Shown here: positions 1 through 9,825 of the stretch, piece after piece
Numbering within the stretch: the stretch's first letter is position 1
Layout of the letters: each line of letters begins with the position of its first letter
NCBI RefSeq assembly: GCF_003852895.1
Contig: NZ_QUSW01000006.1
Coordinates: 310,001-374,000, forward strand
Length of the DNA stretch: 64,000 nt
Source: Rhizobacter terrae
GTDB lineage: Bacteria > Pseudomonadota > Gammaproteobacteria > Burkholderiales > Burkholderiaceae_C
Reading direction: 5' to 3'
Program-made: the position numbers and the translations under genes
Notes under the pieces: model-generated
Database searches by the model: none
Told to the model about the DNA's origin: nothing
What the model saw: the letters and a program-made list of their open reading frames with translations, nothing else

Positions 1-420
1 CAGGCCGAAGTGGCCCTCCTGCTCCAGGCTCGATTGCAGGCTGTCGGCTTCCGCCCGCAGCGTGGCCGGCTTGGTCACGCGCGACAGGATGCCGTGCAGC
101 TGCTTCATGTTCAGCGGCTTGACCAGGTAGTCGGCCGCGCCCAGGCGCAGCGCCTGGATGGACGTTTCCAGGCTGGCATGCCCGGTGATGAGCACGACCT
201 CGGTGTTGGCCAGCAGCTTGCCGTCGTCGAACAGCTGCATGCCGCTGCCGTCGGGCAGCATGAGGTCCAGCAGGACAATGTCCGGCTCCTGCAAGGCGAG
301 TTGCTTGCGCGCGTCGCGCAGGGAGCCGGCGGTGGCGACGGTGAAACCTTCGGCCGCGATCAGCGCGGCCATCATTTCCGCGGAGTCGGCTTCGTCGTCG
401 ACAACCAATGCGTGGGGCAT
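1..420 (-). CDS. NtrC-type response regulator, N-terminal receiver part (cut by window edge)
   Basis: The first 140 residues of a response regulator are visible; the gene runs off the left edge. The start is ATG at 420. The receiver domain has the acidic pair D8-D9, phospho-acceptor D52 in LLDLMLPDGSG, T79/G80 of LITGH and the conserved K101 in YLVKPL. After residue 115 comes a linker ending GHFGL, which resembles the lead-in to the AAA+ domain of sigma-54 activators (GxFGxLVG). The rest, presumably AAA+ and a Fis-type helix-turn-helix, lies outside the window. It diverges from the hybrid kinase at 595, a likely but unproven partner. The receiver call is certain; the NtrC-class call is an inference from the linker. 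Confidence 0.85.
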   Translation of the reverse strand, partial: MPHALVVDDEADSAEMMAALIAAEGFTVATAGSLRDARKQLALQEPDIVLLDLMLPDGSGMQLFDDGKLLANTEVVLITGHASLETSIQALRLGAADYLVKPLNMKQLHGILSRVTKPATLRAEADSLQSSLEQEGHFGL

Positions 421-558
421 TGCGAACTTCCTCCAGAGGGTGCATCCAGTGCGTGAATGTGCCGCGCAACATGACCTCGCGCGGCAGGATGGCGTGCATC
501 GCACGACATCCGGAGATGGGGCATTATGTGCGAACGGACAACCCCAATCCATCTGTAA

Positions 559-581
559 TTGACTGTTTCCCGCGGGGTCAA
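559..581. promoter_or_regulatory. Inverted repeat TTGAC-N13-GTCAA in divergent promoter region
   Basis: The 174-bp gap between the divergent response regulator and hybrid kinase holds a perfect TTGAC/GTCAA inverted repeat just upstream of the kinase start. It could be a dimeric regulator site, and its left arm could also serve as a -35 box. Only the symmetry is seen; function is inference. Confidence 0.3.
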
Positions 582-594
582 ACAGGCATGATCG

Positions 595-2730
595 ATGCAG
601 TCGGCGCACACCAAAAAGCCTCGCAGGACCACGGTCAATGAACGCTGGATGCTCGCCTGGGTGTGGGCCGCCGCGCTCCTGCCCGCTGCGATGTTCGGCG
701 TGGCCGCCTGGCAAAGCCATGCCAACGCCTGGCAGCAGGCGCAGGCCGACATCGACCACGCGGTGCGCATCGCCAATGAGCATGCCCAGCGGGTCATGCA
801 GACCCACGAGCTGGTGTTCGACCGCATCGACGAGGAGCTGTCGGGCCTGTCGGATGCGCAGATCATCGATTCCCACGACCAGATCCGCCAGCAGTTGCTG
901 CGAACCCTGCAGCGCGTGCCCGCCCTCAAGACGCTGAGCGTCTGGGACAACGAGGGCCGCCAGCTCGTCACCAGCGACGAGCCGCCGGCCAAGGGCAGCG
1001 AGGTTCGCGCCCCTGACCGCGAGTTCTTCCGCCTCGCCACCGCCGAGGCGGGCCGCACCGCCACCCGCTACACCGTCGCGCCGGACCCGTCCGAGTCCAC
1101 CGGCCAGTTGCTGATGATGAGCCGCCGCCGCGAGGACCGCATGGGTCGCTTCGTCGGCGTGGTGGTGGCCAGCGTCCGGCCGAGCTACTTCTTCGACTTC
1201 TACACCGAGTTGGGCCGCACCGAACCGGGCATGTCGCTGTCGCTGTTCGACCAGTCCGGCCGCATCATCACCCGCATGCCGGCGCCGGAGCTGCCGGTAC
1301 AGCGCGCCCCGATGACCGGCCACATGATGCAGCGCATCGCCGCCGGCGAGAACGCTGCCATGCTGACCATCACCTCGCCGGTGGACCAGCAGCGGCGGCT
1401 CATCGCGTACCGGCGCATCGACGACACACCGCTGTACACGGCCGCGGGCAAGGCGAACGAGGTCATCCTCGCTGAATGGCGCAGCACGCTGTGGCTGCTG
1501 GCGGCGTTCATCGTACCCATGGCCGGGGCCCTGGCGTACGTCGCGGCCATCGCCAGGCGCCGCACGCAACGCGAAGTGCAGGCGCTGCGCCGGCTGAACA
1601 AGGAGGCCGACAAGCGTCTCAAGATCGAGGCGGCGCTGCGGCAGTCGCAGAAGCTCGAAGCCATGGGCCACCTCACCGGCGGCGTGGCCCACGACGTGAA
1701 CAACCTGCTGATGGTGGTCAACAACAACGCCCACCTGCTGGAGCGCATGCGTCCGGGCATGGACACCACGCCGGCCATCAACTCCATCAAGCGCGCGGTC
1801 GAGGCAGGCACCCGGCTCACGCGGCAGCTGCTGGCCTTCTCGCGGCGGCAGGCCTGGCGGGCGGAGGTGATCGACCTGCGGCGCTGGCTGCCCTCGGTCA
1901 CGGACCTGCTGCGGCACACGCTCACGCAGAGCATCCGCATCGAGCATGAGGTGGCGCATGACATCCGCATGGTGTCGGTGGACGCGGCCGAGCTGGAGCT
2001 GGCCCTCATCAACCTCGCCATCAACGCCCGCGATGCCATGCCCGAGGGCGGCGCCCTTCGCATCCTGGTGCGCAATGCCGGCAAGGAGGACGTGTCGCTG
2101 GACGGCGAGTTCGTGGAGATCCGCGTCAGCGACGAGGGCGTGGGCATCCCCCCCGAGCTGCTGGAGCGCGTGTTCGAACCCTTCTTCACCACCAAGGAGA
2201 TCGGCAAGGGCACGGGGCTGGGCCTGAGCCAGGTCTACGGCTTTTGCAAGCAGGCGGGCGGCGTGGCGGTCATCCACAGCTCGCCGGGCAGCGGCACGGC
2301 GGTGTCGATGTTCCTGCTGGCGGCGCCGGAAGCCTCGGCGCCCCCACCACCGCCCAGCACGGCCCTGCCCGAAGGCGACGGCCACGTGCTGCTGGTGGAA
2401 GACAACGACGACGTCGCCGCGGCCACGGCGGCGCTGCTGGAGCGCCTGGGCTACCGCATCACCCGCGCGTCGTCCGCCCCGCAGGCACTGGCGCTGATCG
2501 ATTCCTCCGAGGAGCCCTTCGACGGCGTGCTCAGCGACATCGTGATGGCCGGCGGCATGGACGGCATCGAGCTCGCCTTGGCGCTGCGACAGTCGCGTCC
2601 GGAGCTGCCCGTGGTGCTGATGACAGGCTACACCTCGCGGCTGGAAGCGGCCATCGCGGCGGGGCTCACCGTCATCGCCAAGCCCTGCCAGCCGGCAGAG
2701 CTGGCCGGGGCGCTGGCACGGGCCATGTAG
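595..2730 (+). CDS. Hybrid sensor histidine kinase with C-terminal receiver
   Basis: A 711-residue membrane sensor kinase. The first transmembrane segment lies around residues 18-38 (WMLAWVWAAALLPAAMFGVAAW). A periplasmic dCache-like sensor region of about 250 residues follows, then a second membrane segment near 300-320. The HisKA domain has its phospho-acceptor H366 in GGVAHDVNN. The HATPase has the N-box NLAINARDAM, and G-boxes DEGVGIP and GTGLGLSQVYGF. A receiver domain follows with D648 as acceptor. The DxNN after the histidine is typical of the HisKA group often fused to receivers. The start at 595 is the first ATG that keeps the N-terminal tail; no good ribosome site helps the choice. 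Likely partner is the divergent regulator at the left edge. The ligand cannot be predicted. Confidence 0.9.
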   Translation: MQSAHTKKPRRTTVNERWMLAWVWAAALLPAAMFGVAAWQSHANAWQQAQADIDHAVRIANEHAQRVMQTHELVFDRIDEELSGLSDAQIIDSHDQIRQQLLRTLQRVPALKTLSVWDNEGRQLVTSDEPPAKGSEVRAPDREFFRLATAEAGRTATRYTVAPDPSESTGQLLMMSRRREDRMGRFVGVVVASVRPSYFFDFYTELGRTEPGMSLSLFDQSGRIITRMPAPELPVQRAPMTGHMMQRIAAGENAAMLTITSPVDQQRRLIAYRRIDDTPLYTAAGKANEVILAEWRSTLWLLAAFIVPMAGALAYVAAIARRRTQREVQALRRLNKEADKRLKIEAALRQSQKLEAMGHLTGGVAHDVNNLLMVVNNNAHLLERMRPGMDTTPAINSIKRAVEAGTRLTRQLLAFSRRQAWRAEVIDLRRWLPSVTDLLRHTLTQSIRIEHEVAHDIRMVSVDAAELELALINLAINARDAMPEGGALRILVRNAGKEDVSLDGEFVEIRVSDEGVGIPPELLERVFEPFFTTKEIGKGTGLGLSQVYGFCKQAGGVAVIHSSPGSGTAVSMFLLAAPEASAPPPPPSTALPEGDGHVLLVEDNDDVAAATAALLERLGYRITRASSAPQALALIDSSEEPFDGVLSDIVMAGGMDGIELALALRQSRPELPVVLMTGYTSRLEAAIAAGLTVIAKPCQPAELAGALARAM

Positions 2731-2905
2731 GTCGGCATGCGGGTTGCCGGTGAACGGCATGCCCATCCTGCGATTCGACTACGACGACTTCTGCGCGCTG
2801 TGCGATCGCCTGATCGACCGCACCCCGCCCTTGCTGCGGCGATCACCACGCCAGTTCGGCAGCGTGGTCGCGGAGCACCGCTTCCGCGGCCTGTGGTTCC
2901 ACGCC

Positions 2906-3880
2906 TCAGGCGGCCTTCTTGCGCCCTGGGGCCCGGGCCTTCGCCGTCGACTTGGTTTCCCGCGAGGCAGCCGCCGCGCGTAGCGGGGCACGCTCGGCCT
3001 TCTGCGGCTTGGGCTCGCGGCTGCTGCGCGGCTCCTTCGCGGCCGGCTGCGCCTTGGCGGCCGCCTTCGACCCGCCGCGCAGGCTGCGCTGCAGCAGCTC
3101 GGTGAGATCCACCACGTTCGACGGCGCCGCCGCGCCCTCCTCCTGCGCCTCGGGCTTGATGACCGTCTCCGTCTGGCCCGCGTCGACCTTCTGGTGCACC
3201 AGCTTCATGATCTCCTCGCTGAAGGTGTCGTGGAACTGGTCCGGGTCCCAATGCGTGGTGAGCTCGTCCACCAATTGCTCGGCCATCGACAGCTCCTTCT
3301 CCTTCAGGCCGACGGCCTTGGTACCGGCCTCGGGCAGGTTGAGCTGGTCCCAGGGGCGGATGGCTTCGCCCCAGCGCACGAGGTTGAGCACCAGCGCCGG
3401 GCCGGACGGGATGAGTGCCGCCAGGTGCTGCCTGGTCTGGATGACCACCCGCGCGATGCCCACCCGCCCCGTCTTGAGCAGCGTCTCGCGCAGCAGCGCA
3501 TAGACCTTGTCGCCCTTGCCCAGCGGCGAAAGGTAGTACGGCCGGTCGAGGTAGACGAAGGGCAGCTCGTTCATGGGCACGAAGGCCTCGATCTCGATGG
3601 TCTGCGTGCTCTTGGGGTACGCCGCCTTGATCTCCTCGTCGGTGAGGACCACGTAATGCCCGCTCTCGTACTCCACGCCCTTGACGATGTTCTCCTTGTC
3701 GATCTCCTTGCCGGTCTTCTTGTTGATGCGCTTGTAGCCCACCGGGTCCATGCTGCGCTTGTCCAGCCAGTCGAAATCGATGCCGGTGTCGGCCGTGGCG
3801 GAGTGCAAGGCGACAGGGATGTGCACCAGCCCGAAGCTGATGGCGCCTTTCCACAGGGTGCGGGTGCTCGAGGTGGCCAT
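2906..3880 (-). CDS. ku: Non-homologous end joining protein Ku
   Basis: A 324-residue bacterial Ku homologue, the homodimeric ring that binds DNA double-strand ends and recruits LigD. The start is typical of the family (TLWKGAISFGLVHIPV), and the core has the DKENIVKGVEYE and LPFVYLDRPYYL stretches. The core ends near residue 255. The last 70 residues are rich in Lys, Arg, Ala and Pro, the basic tail that promotes DNA threading and LigD contact in other Ku proteins. AAGGAGAA precedes the ATG at good spacing. It lies 12 bp downstream of ligD on the same strand, so the two form an operon with ligD first. Family assignment is secure. Confidence 0.97.
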   Translation of the reverse strand: MATSSTRTLWKGAISFGLVHIPVALHSATADTGIDFDWLDKRSMDPVGYKRINKKTGKEIDKENIVKGVEYESGHYVVLTDEEIKAAYPKSTQTIEIEAFVPMNELPFVYLDRPYYLSPLGKGDKVYALLRETLLKTGRVGIARVVIQTRQHLAALIPSGPALVLNLVRWGEAIRPWDQLNLPEAGTKAVGLKEKELSMAEQLVDELTTHWDPDQFHDTFSEEIMKLVHQKVDAGQTETVIKPEAQEEGAAAPSNVVDLTELLQRSLRGGSKAAAKAQPAAKEPRSSREPKPQKAERAPLRAAAASRETKSTAKARAPGRKKAA

Positions 3881-3892
3881 GCGGGTTCTCCT

Positions 3893-6400
3893 TCAAGAGG
3901 GTTCGAAGCCGAGGGCCTTCATGGCCTTGCCCAGCGTCTGCCGTGTCTTCGCGTAGCCGGCCCACGGGTCGGTGCCGGCCTCCAGTCGTTCATGCACGTT
4001 GCGGATGGTCCAGTGCGCGCCGCCGGTCAGGTCGGGCAGCTCGTCCCAGGCCACGGGCACGGACACGCCCAGGCCCGGACGGGCCCGCGCCGAGAATGCG
4101 CTGGCAGTGGTGGCGCCGCGCCCGTTGCGCAGGTAGTCCGGGAACACCTTGCCCACCCGGTTCTTCGGACCGCTCTTGGCGGCGAACCGATCGGGCAGCA
4201 CCTTGGCCAGGTGCTGCACCACGGCCTGCGAGAAGTCCTTGACCGTGTCCCAGCCGTCGCGGCGAGTGAGCGGCACCACGATGTGCAGGCCCTTGCCGCC
4301 GCTGGTCTTGAGGAAGTTCGCGAGGCCCAGTTCGTCGAGCAGCGAATGCACGAGCTGCGCCGCCTCCTGCATCTGCGGCCAAGGGACGTCTTCGCCGGGG
4401 TCGAGGTCGAAGGTCATGCGGTCAGGGCGTTCGATGTCGTTGACCGTGGAGTTCCAGGTGTGGAACTCGATCACGTTCATCTGCGCGGCGCTGATGAGCG
4501 CGGTGAAGCTGTCGATGGACAGCATGGGCGGATGTCCCGGGTACAGCGACTTGTCCAGCAGCGTGACGTCGGCGATTTTCAGCGTCTCGGCGTGCTTCTG
4601 GTAGAAGAGCTGGCCGCCGACACCCGAAGGCGCGCGCACCAGCGCCACCGCCCTCTTGGCCAGGTGCGGCAGGATATGCCGCGAGGCCAGCAGGTAGTAG
4701 TCGACCAGCTCCTTCTTGGTGATGCCAGTGCTCTCGTCGATCACCCGCTCGGGGTGGCTGATGCGAAGGTCCTTCGGCAGCGCAGGCAGGTCCGTCGGCT
4801 TGGCCTTGGCCCGGGCCGCCTTCTTCACCGGCACCGGCTCTTCCTTGGTGATGACGCTGGACGGCTTGTCCGTGCGCAGGCCGTGGAATACCGAGTGGCG
4901 GATGCGTCCCTCGGGTGTCCATTCACCAAAGGACACCTCGGCCACCAGCTTCGGTTGCACCCAGTGGCCGCGCGCCTCGGCGGGCTTGTGGGCGAGCGGC
5001 GTCTTGTCCACCTGCAGGTCGTGCAGCTTTTTCTTCAGCGTGGCCAGCGTGCTGGTGTCGAAGCCCGAGCCCACCTTGCCGGCGTAGCGCAGGTCTCCCT
5101 TCTCATCATGGATGGCCAGCAGCAGCGAGCCGATGCCCACGCGCGAGCCCGAGGGGTCGGTGTACCCCACGATCACGAACTCCTGCCGGTGTGTGCACTT
5201 GAGCTTGATCCACGTCGGCGAGCGGTGCGACACGTAGCTCGCATCGCGCCGCTTGCCGATCACGCCTTCCAGCCGCATGCGGCAGGCGTTGTGCAGGATC
5301 TCCTCGGGTGCGGCCTGGAAGTCCTCGCTGAAGCGGATGCGCTCGCCCGTGCGGCCGTCGAGCAGCCCGCGCAGGAACTCGCGCCGCTGCTGCAAAGGCA
5401 CGGCGCGCAGGTCGTGCCCGCCGAAGAACGGCACGTCGAAGAGGTAGTACTGGATGCGTTCGGTGTGGGACGAATCGAAGGCGTTCTGCAGCGCGTTGAA
5501 GTCCGGTGCGCCTTGCGCGCCCGGCACGACGATCTCGCCGTCGAGCCAGCCTGAAGGCAAGCCCAGCGAGGCGACCTCCGCGGCGAGCGTCTTCATCTTC
5601 GACGTCCAGTCATTGCCGTTGCGCGTGAAAAGCCGCACCTCACCGCCATCGATGCGCGCGAGGATGCGGTAGCCGTCGAACTTGATCTCGTAGACCCAGT
5701 CTTCGCCGGCTGGCGCCTGGTCGACCAGCGTGGCGAGCTGTGGAGCGAGCATCAGGGGCAGCTTGGCTTTCTTGGCGCCGTCTGGAATGGACGGGAGGCC
5801 CGTGGATCCCGGCCTCCGTCGGGATGAGGCGGTTGGTGCGCGCCTCAACTTCGTCCCCGACAACACGCTGTCGGGCATCTCATCCACCACCGAGAACTCC
5901 GATGCCGGCCGAGCCGCATCGTCGCGCTCCTTGATCAACAGCCACGGCTCCTGCTTCTCATTGGCGTGCCCATGCATGCGCACCAGCGTCCAAGCACCGT
6001 GCAACTTTTCGCCATGCAGGCGGAACTTCAGCTTGCCCTCGCGGTAGCCCTTGGACGGATCGCCCACGGGTTCCCAGCTGCCGCGGTCCCACACGATCAC
6101 CGTTCCTGCGCCGTACTGGCCAGGCGGAATGACACCCTCGAAGCCGCCATACGACAGCGGATGGTCCTCCACGTGCACCGCCATGCGCTTGTCGTTCGGA
6201 TCGAAGCTCGGCCCCTTGGGCACGGCCCAGCTCTTGAGCGTGCCCTCCAGCTCCAACCGGAAGTCGTAGTGCAGCCGCGACGCCGCGTGTTTCTGGATGA
6301 CGAACCCCAACGCCTTGCCAGCCTTTGCAGCCTTGCCTCGCGGCTCGGGCGTGACGCTGAAGTCACGTTTTTGCCAGTAGTGATGCAACTGTTCGGTCAT
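3893..6400 (-). CDS. ligD: DNA ligase D (phosphoesterase-ligase-polymerase)
   Basis: An 835-residue multifunctional end-joining enzyme. The domain order is 3'-phosphoesterase (about 30-165; HYDFRLELEG, HVEDHPLSYGGFEG), ATP-dependent ligase (about 215-520; adenylated lysine K240 in YEIKFDGYR, DGEIVVP, LEGVIGKRRD), then the primase-like polymerase (about 540-835; metal-binding DLD at 665-667, KTSGGKGLHIVVP). This is the order seen in Pseudomonas LigD. The start is taken at 6400: the open frame continues upstream, but those residues overlap the leader of the divergent CBS gene and match nothing. The linker at residues 190-205 (SSRRRPGS) is encoded by what looks like a dispersed intergenic repeat. 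It acts with Ku, encoded just downstream. Confidence 0.95.
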   Translation of the reverse strand: MTEQLHHYWQKRDFSVTPEPRGKAAKAGKALGFVIQKHAASRLHYDFRLELEGTLKSWAVPKGPSFDPNDKRMAVHVEDHPLSYGGFEGVIPPGQYGAGTVIVWDRGSWEPVGDPSKGYREGKLKFRLHGEKLHGAWTLVRMHGHANEKQEPWLLIKERDDAARPASEFSVVDEMPDSVLSGTKLRRAPTASSRRRPGSTGLPSIPDGAKKAKLPLMLAPQLATLVDQAPAGEDWVYEIKFDGYRILARIDGGEVRLFTRNGNDWTSKMKTLAAEVASLGLPSGWLDGEIVVPGAQGAPDFNALQNAFDSSHTERIQYYLFDVPFFGGHDLRAVPLQQRREFLRGLLDGRTGERIRFSEDFQAAPEEILHNACRMRLEGVIGKRRDASYVSHRSPTWIKLKCTHRQEFVIVGYTDPSGSRVGIGSLLLAIHDEKGDLRYAGKVGSGFDTSTLATLKKKLHDLQVDKTPLAHKPAEARGHWVQPKLVAEVSFGEWTPEGRIRHSVFHGLRTDKPSSVITKEEPVPVKKAARAKAKPTDLPALPKDLRISHPERVIDESTGITKKELVDYYLLASRHILPHLAKRAVALVRAPSGVGGQLFYQKHAETLKIADVTLLDKSLYPGHPPMLSIDSFTALISAAQMNVIEFHTWNSTVNDIERPDRMTFDLDPGEDVPWPQMQEAAQLVHSLLDELGLANFLKTSGGKGLHIVVPLTRRDGWDTVKDFSQAVVQHLAKVLPDRFAAKSGPKNRVGKVFPDYLRNGRGATTASAFSARARPGLGVSVPVAWDELPDLTGGAHWTIRNVHERLEAGTDPWAGYAKTRQTLGKAMKALGFEPS
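5802..5832. repeat. Dispersed-repeat-like element read in frame inside ligD
   Basis: GTGGATCCCGG...CGGGATGA strongly resembles the short interspersed repeat (TGGATCCCGGC...GCCGGGATGA) scattered between genes in many proteobacteria. ATCCCG at 5806-5811 and CGGGAT at 5820-5825 form a 6-bp stem with an 8-base loop. Here it lies inside the ligD coding frame, between the phosphoesterase and ligase domains, and adds no stop codon. Resemblance is from memory of the element; the stem is seen directly. Confidence 0.55.
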
Positions 6401-6503
6401 GGCCTCGGAGGCAGCAATCCGGATACCCATGCACCGCCACCAGGGAACGTCGATTGCACGCGGGGAGGAGTCTCCACCCCAACCCTCCTTCCAAGGAACC
6501 TCC

Positions 6504-6965
6504 ATGACGACAATCAGCGAAGTAATGACCAAGGGCGTGCAGGTCATTCCCCCCGATGCCAGCCTTCAGCGCGCGGCCCAGCTCATGGACGAGCTCAACG
6601 TCGGCGCCCTGCCCGTGTGCGACGGCAAGTCGCTGGTGGGCATGATCACCGACCGGGACATCACCGTGCGCGCCACCGCGGCCGGCCTGGAGCCCGCCAC
6701 CCACAGCGTGAAGGAAGTGATGACCGAGACCACACGCTGGTGCACCGAAGACCAGACCACGGACGAAGTGATGAAGCAGATGGGCGACGTGCAGATCCGC
6801 CGCCTCCCGGTGCTGAACGACCGCCATGAGGTGGTGGGCATCGTCTCGCTGGGCGACCTGGCCCTGCGCCAGTCCGGCCACACGGACGAGTTGCTGCGCG
6901 ACGTGTCCTGGCCGAGCGAACCGGAACGACCCGACGCCAATGCTGCGGCGCACTTTACCGGTTGA
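6504..6965 (+). CDS. CBS-domain pair protein
   Basis: A 153-residue cytosolic protein made almost entirely of two CBS motifs (about 5-58 and 70-125), which together form a Bateman module that usually binds adenosyl nucleotides or SAM. Typical features are VMTKGVQVIPPDASLQRAA, LVGMITDRDITVR, RRLPVLN and VVGIVSLGDLALR. The frame is open upstream, but the ATG at 6504 has AAGGA six bases before it and starts exactly at the first CBS motif, so it is chosen. It diverges from ligD with about 100 bp between. A regulatory or stress role is common for such stand-alone pairs, but nothing here shows the target. Confidence 0.9.
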   Translation: MTTISEVMTKGVQVIPPDASLQRAAQLMDELNVGALPVCDGKSLVGMITDRDITVRATAAGLEPATHSVKEVMTETTRWCTEDQTTDEVMKQMGDVQIRRLPVLNDRHEVVGIVSLGDLALRQSGHTDELLRDVSWPSEPERPDANAAAHFTG

Positions 6966-7324
6966 CGGTCTCAGGTATGGCGTTTGCCACGTGCTTCCAT
7001 GCCAAGCCGGCTGCGGCGCGCGCGACCCGCGCTCATGTGGACGAGCAGGTGCCGACTGGACGATAGGCGCTTGACGCGAACGGACGTCTACCCAGCATGC
7101 GTCGATGCACTCCGCCGCCCCGGCTTGGCCTCGTTTGCGCCAGCTCGCGCCACTCGCTGTGACATCGGGTTGATGCCGAAGCCGGCGGGTGGCCGACTCC
7201 GCTCATGTCCCCCGGACCGGGCTTCGCCCGGCCCTCCTCCTTTACTTCGCTCTGTCAGCCACCCACCGGCCTCGGCAACCACCGCCGTGCCTCACCATCG
7301 CCGCGAAAAACGAATCAGCGGAAC
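6966..7324. other. Intergenic region without a convincing gene
   Basis: These 359 bp between the convergent CBS gene and the REC-kinase gene hold no reading frame that looks like a protein. The only structure I see is the inverted repeat at 7217-7231. Tracts such as CCCGGACCGGGCTTCGCCCGG look like repeat-derived intergenic DNA. Confidence 0.5.
7217..7231. repeat. Hairpin CCGGGC-TTC-GCCCGG
   Basis: A perfect 6-bp stem with a 3-base loop lies between two convergent genes, with flanking GG/CC that could lengthen it. There is no T-tract on either strand, so a rho-independent terminator is unlikely as such. It may be part of a dispersed repeat or a 3'-end stabiliser. Confidence 0.5.
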
Positions 7325-8751
<1,427 letters not shown>

Positions 8752-8755
<4 letters not shown>

Positions 8756-9825
8756 GAGCGGTCCCCTGACGACGGTGTTCTGGCAAGGCGGCTCAAGGTG
8801 GCCGCCATGTCCTGTGGCGTAAGAACGTGCATGGCCGCGCCGATGCGCACGGCCTCTCCGGGCATGCCGTTGATCACGGCACTGCCCTTGTCCTGGGCCA
8901 TGGTGAGAGCGCCGGCCTGGCGCATGGCCAGCAGCTCCTGCGCGCCGTCGCGTCCCATGCCGGTGAGCAGCAGCCCGGCGGCGCGTGGACCGTACTCGCG
9001 CGCGACCGAGGCGAACAAGGTGGCCACCGCGGGCCGGAAACCGTTGACCGGCGGCCCCTGGTGCAGCACGACGTGGCCGTCGGCCTTGACTTCCAGGTGG
9101 GCACCATCGGGCGCGATGCAGGCCATGCCGTGGTGCAGGCAATCGTCATGCGCGGCGACCTTGATGTCATAGCTCGCCACGCGCGACAGCCACTGCACCA
9201 GCCCGTCGGCAAAGCCGTGGGAAATGTGCTGGACGATGACGATCGGTGGCATGCCCTTGTGCGGCAGCGCGGTGAGCAGCGCCTGCAGTGCCAGCGGTCC
9301 GCCGGTGGAGGCGCCCACGGCGATCAGGTCGATGCGGCCGACGTGCAAAGCCACCGGCACCGGTGCAGCCGCCGGCGTCTTCTGCGCCGGCCAGCGGCGC
9401 ACCACCGGCACCTCGGCCATCAGGGCCACGGTGTTGACGAGTTCGCGCCGCATCGCCTCGAACTCCGGATGCCCGGGACCCGGCGGCTTGGCCAGCACCG
9501 TCAGCGCACCGGACTCCAGCGCCTCGAAGCTTTGCGCCACCTCGTTGGGAATGGAGGTGGCCGTGACCATCACGATGCGCGTGGGCGCCGTTTCCATGAT
9601 GAGCCGCGTGGCTGCGAAGCCGCCCATGGCCGGCAGGTGGATGTCCATCACGATCACGTCAGGACTCAGGCGCTGCGCCGACTCCACCGCCTGCGCACCA
9701 TCGCCCACCACCCCGATCACTTCCAGGCGGGAATCGTCGCCGAGCAGGCCCGACAGCAGCACGCGGTAGGTGGGCGAGTCTTCCACCAGCAGGACACGAA
9801 CGCGGTGATTCGTTCCCTGCGTCAT
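8752..9825 (-). CDS. cheB: Chemotaxis methylesterase CheB
   Basis: A 357-residue protein with an N-terminal receiver (D61 in IVMDIHLPAMGG) and a C-terminal methylesterase domain. The catalytic triad is visible as S173 in GASTGGP, H200 in VQHISHGF and D293 in GMGRDGA. It removes methyl groups from chemoreceptor glutamates and deamidates glutamines once phosphorylated by CheA. It overlaps cheA upstream by 4 bp and the REC-kinase downstream by 4 bp. With the CheR of this operon it gives a complete adaptation module for the local receptor. Confidence 0.96.

Noticed and set aside
2744-2983. 79-codon plus-strand frame after the hybrid kinase (begins MPVNGMPILRFDYDDF)
   Set aside because: It overlaps the end of ku on the opposite strand by 78 bp, and the second half turns Arg/Pro/Gly-rich like a shadow frame. 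The first 50 residues could be a decayed gene, but I cannot support it.
3194-5554. 786-codon plus-strand open frame opposite ligD
   Set aside because: Composition is that of an antisense shadow in high-GC DNA (His, Arg, Leu, Val-rich), with no domain; ligD and ku explain the DNA fully.
6401-6547. Upstream extension of ligD by 49 codons
   Set aside because: It overlaps the leader and start of the divergent CBS gene, and the residues do not resemble any LigD N-terminus.
7001-7230. Possible decayed gene or mobile-element remnant after the CBS gene
   Set aside because: Short frames exist on both strands, but none has protein-like composition, and I see no terminal repeats.
8756-9142. N-terminal extension of the REC-kinase frame
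   Set aside because: It is the cheB coding region read in another frame; the ATG at 8755 overlaps the cheB stop and starts the receiver domain.
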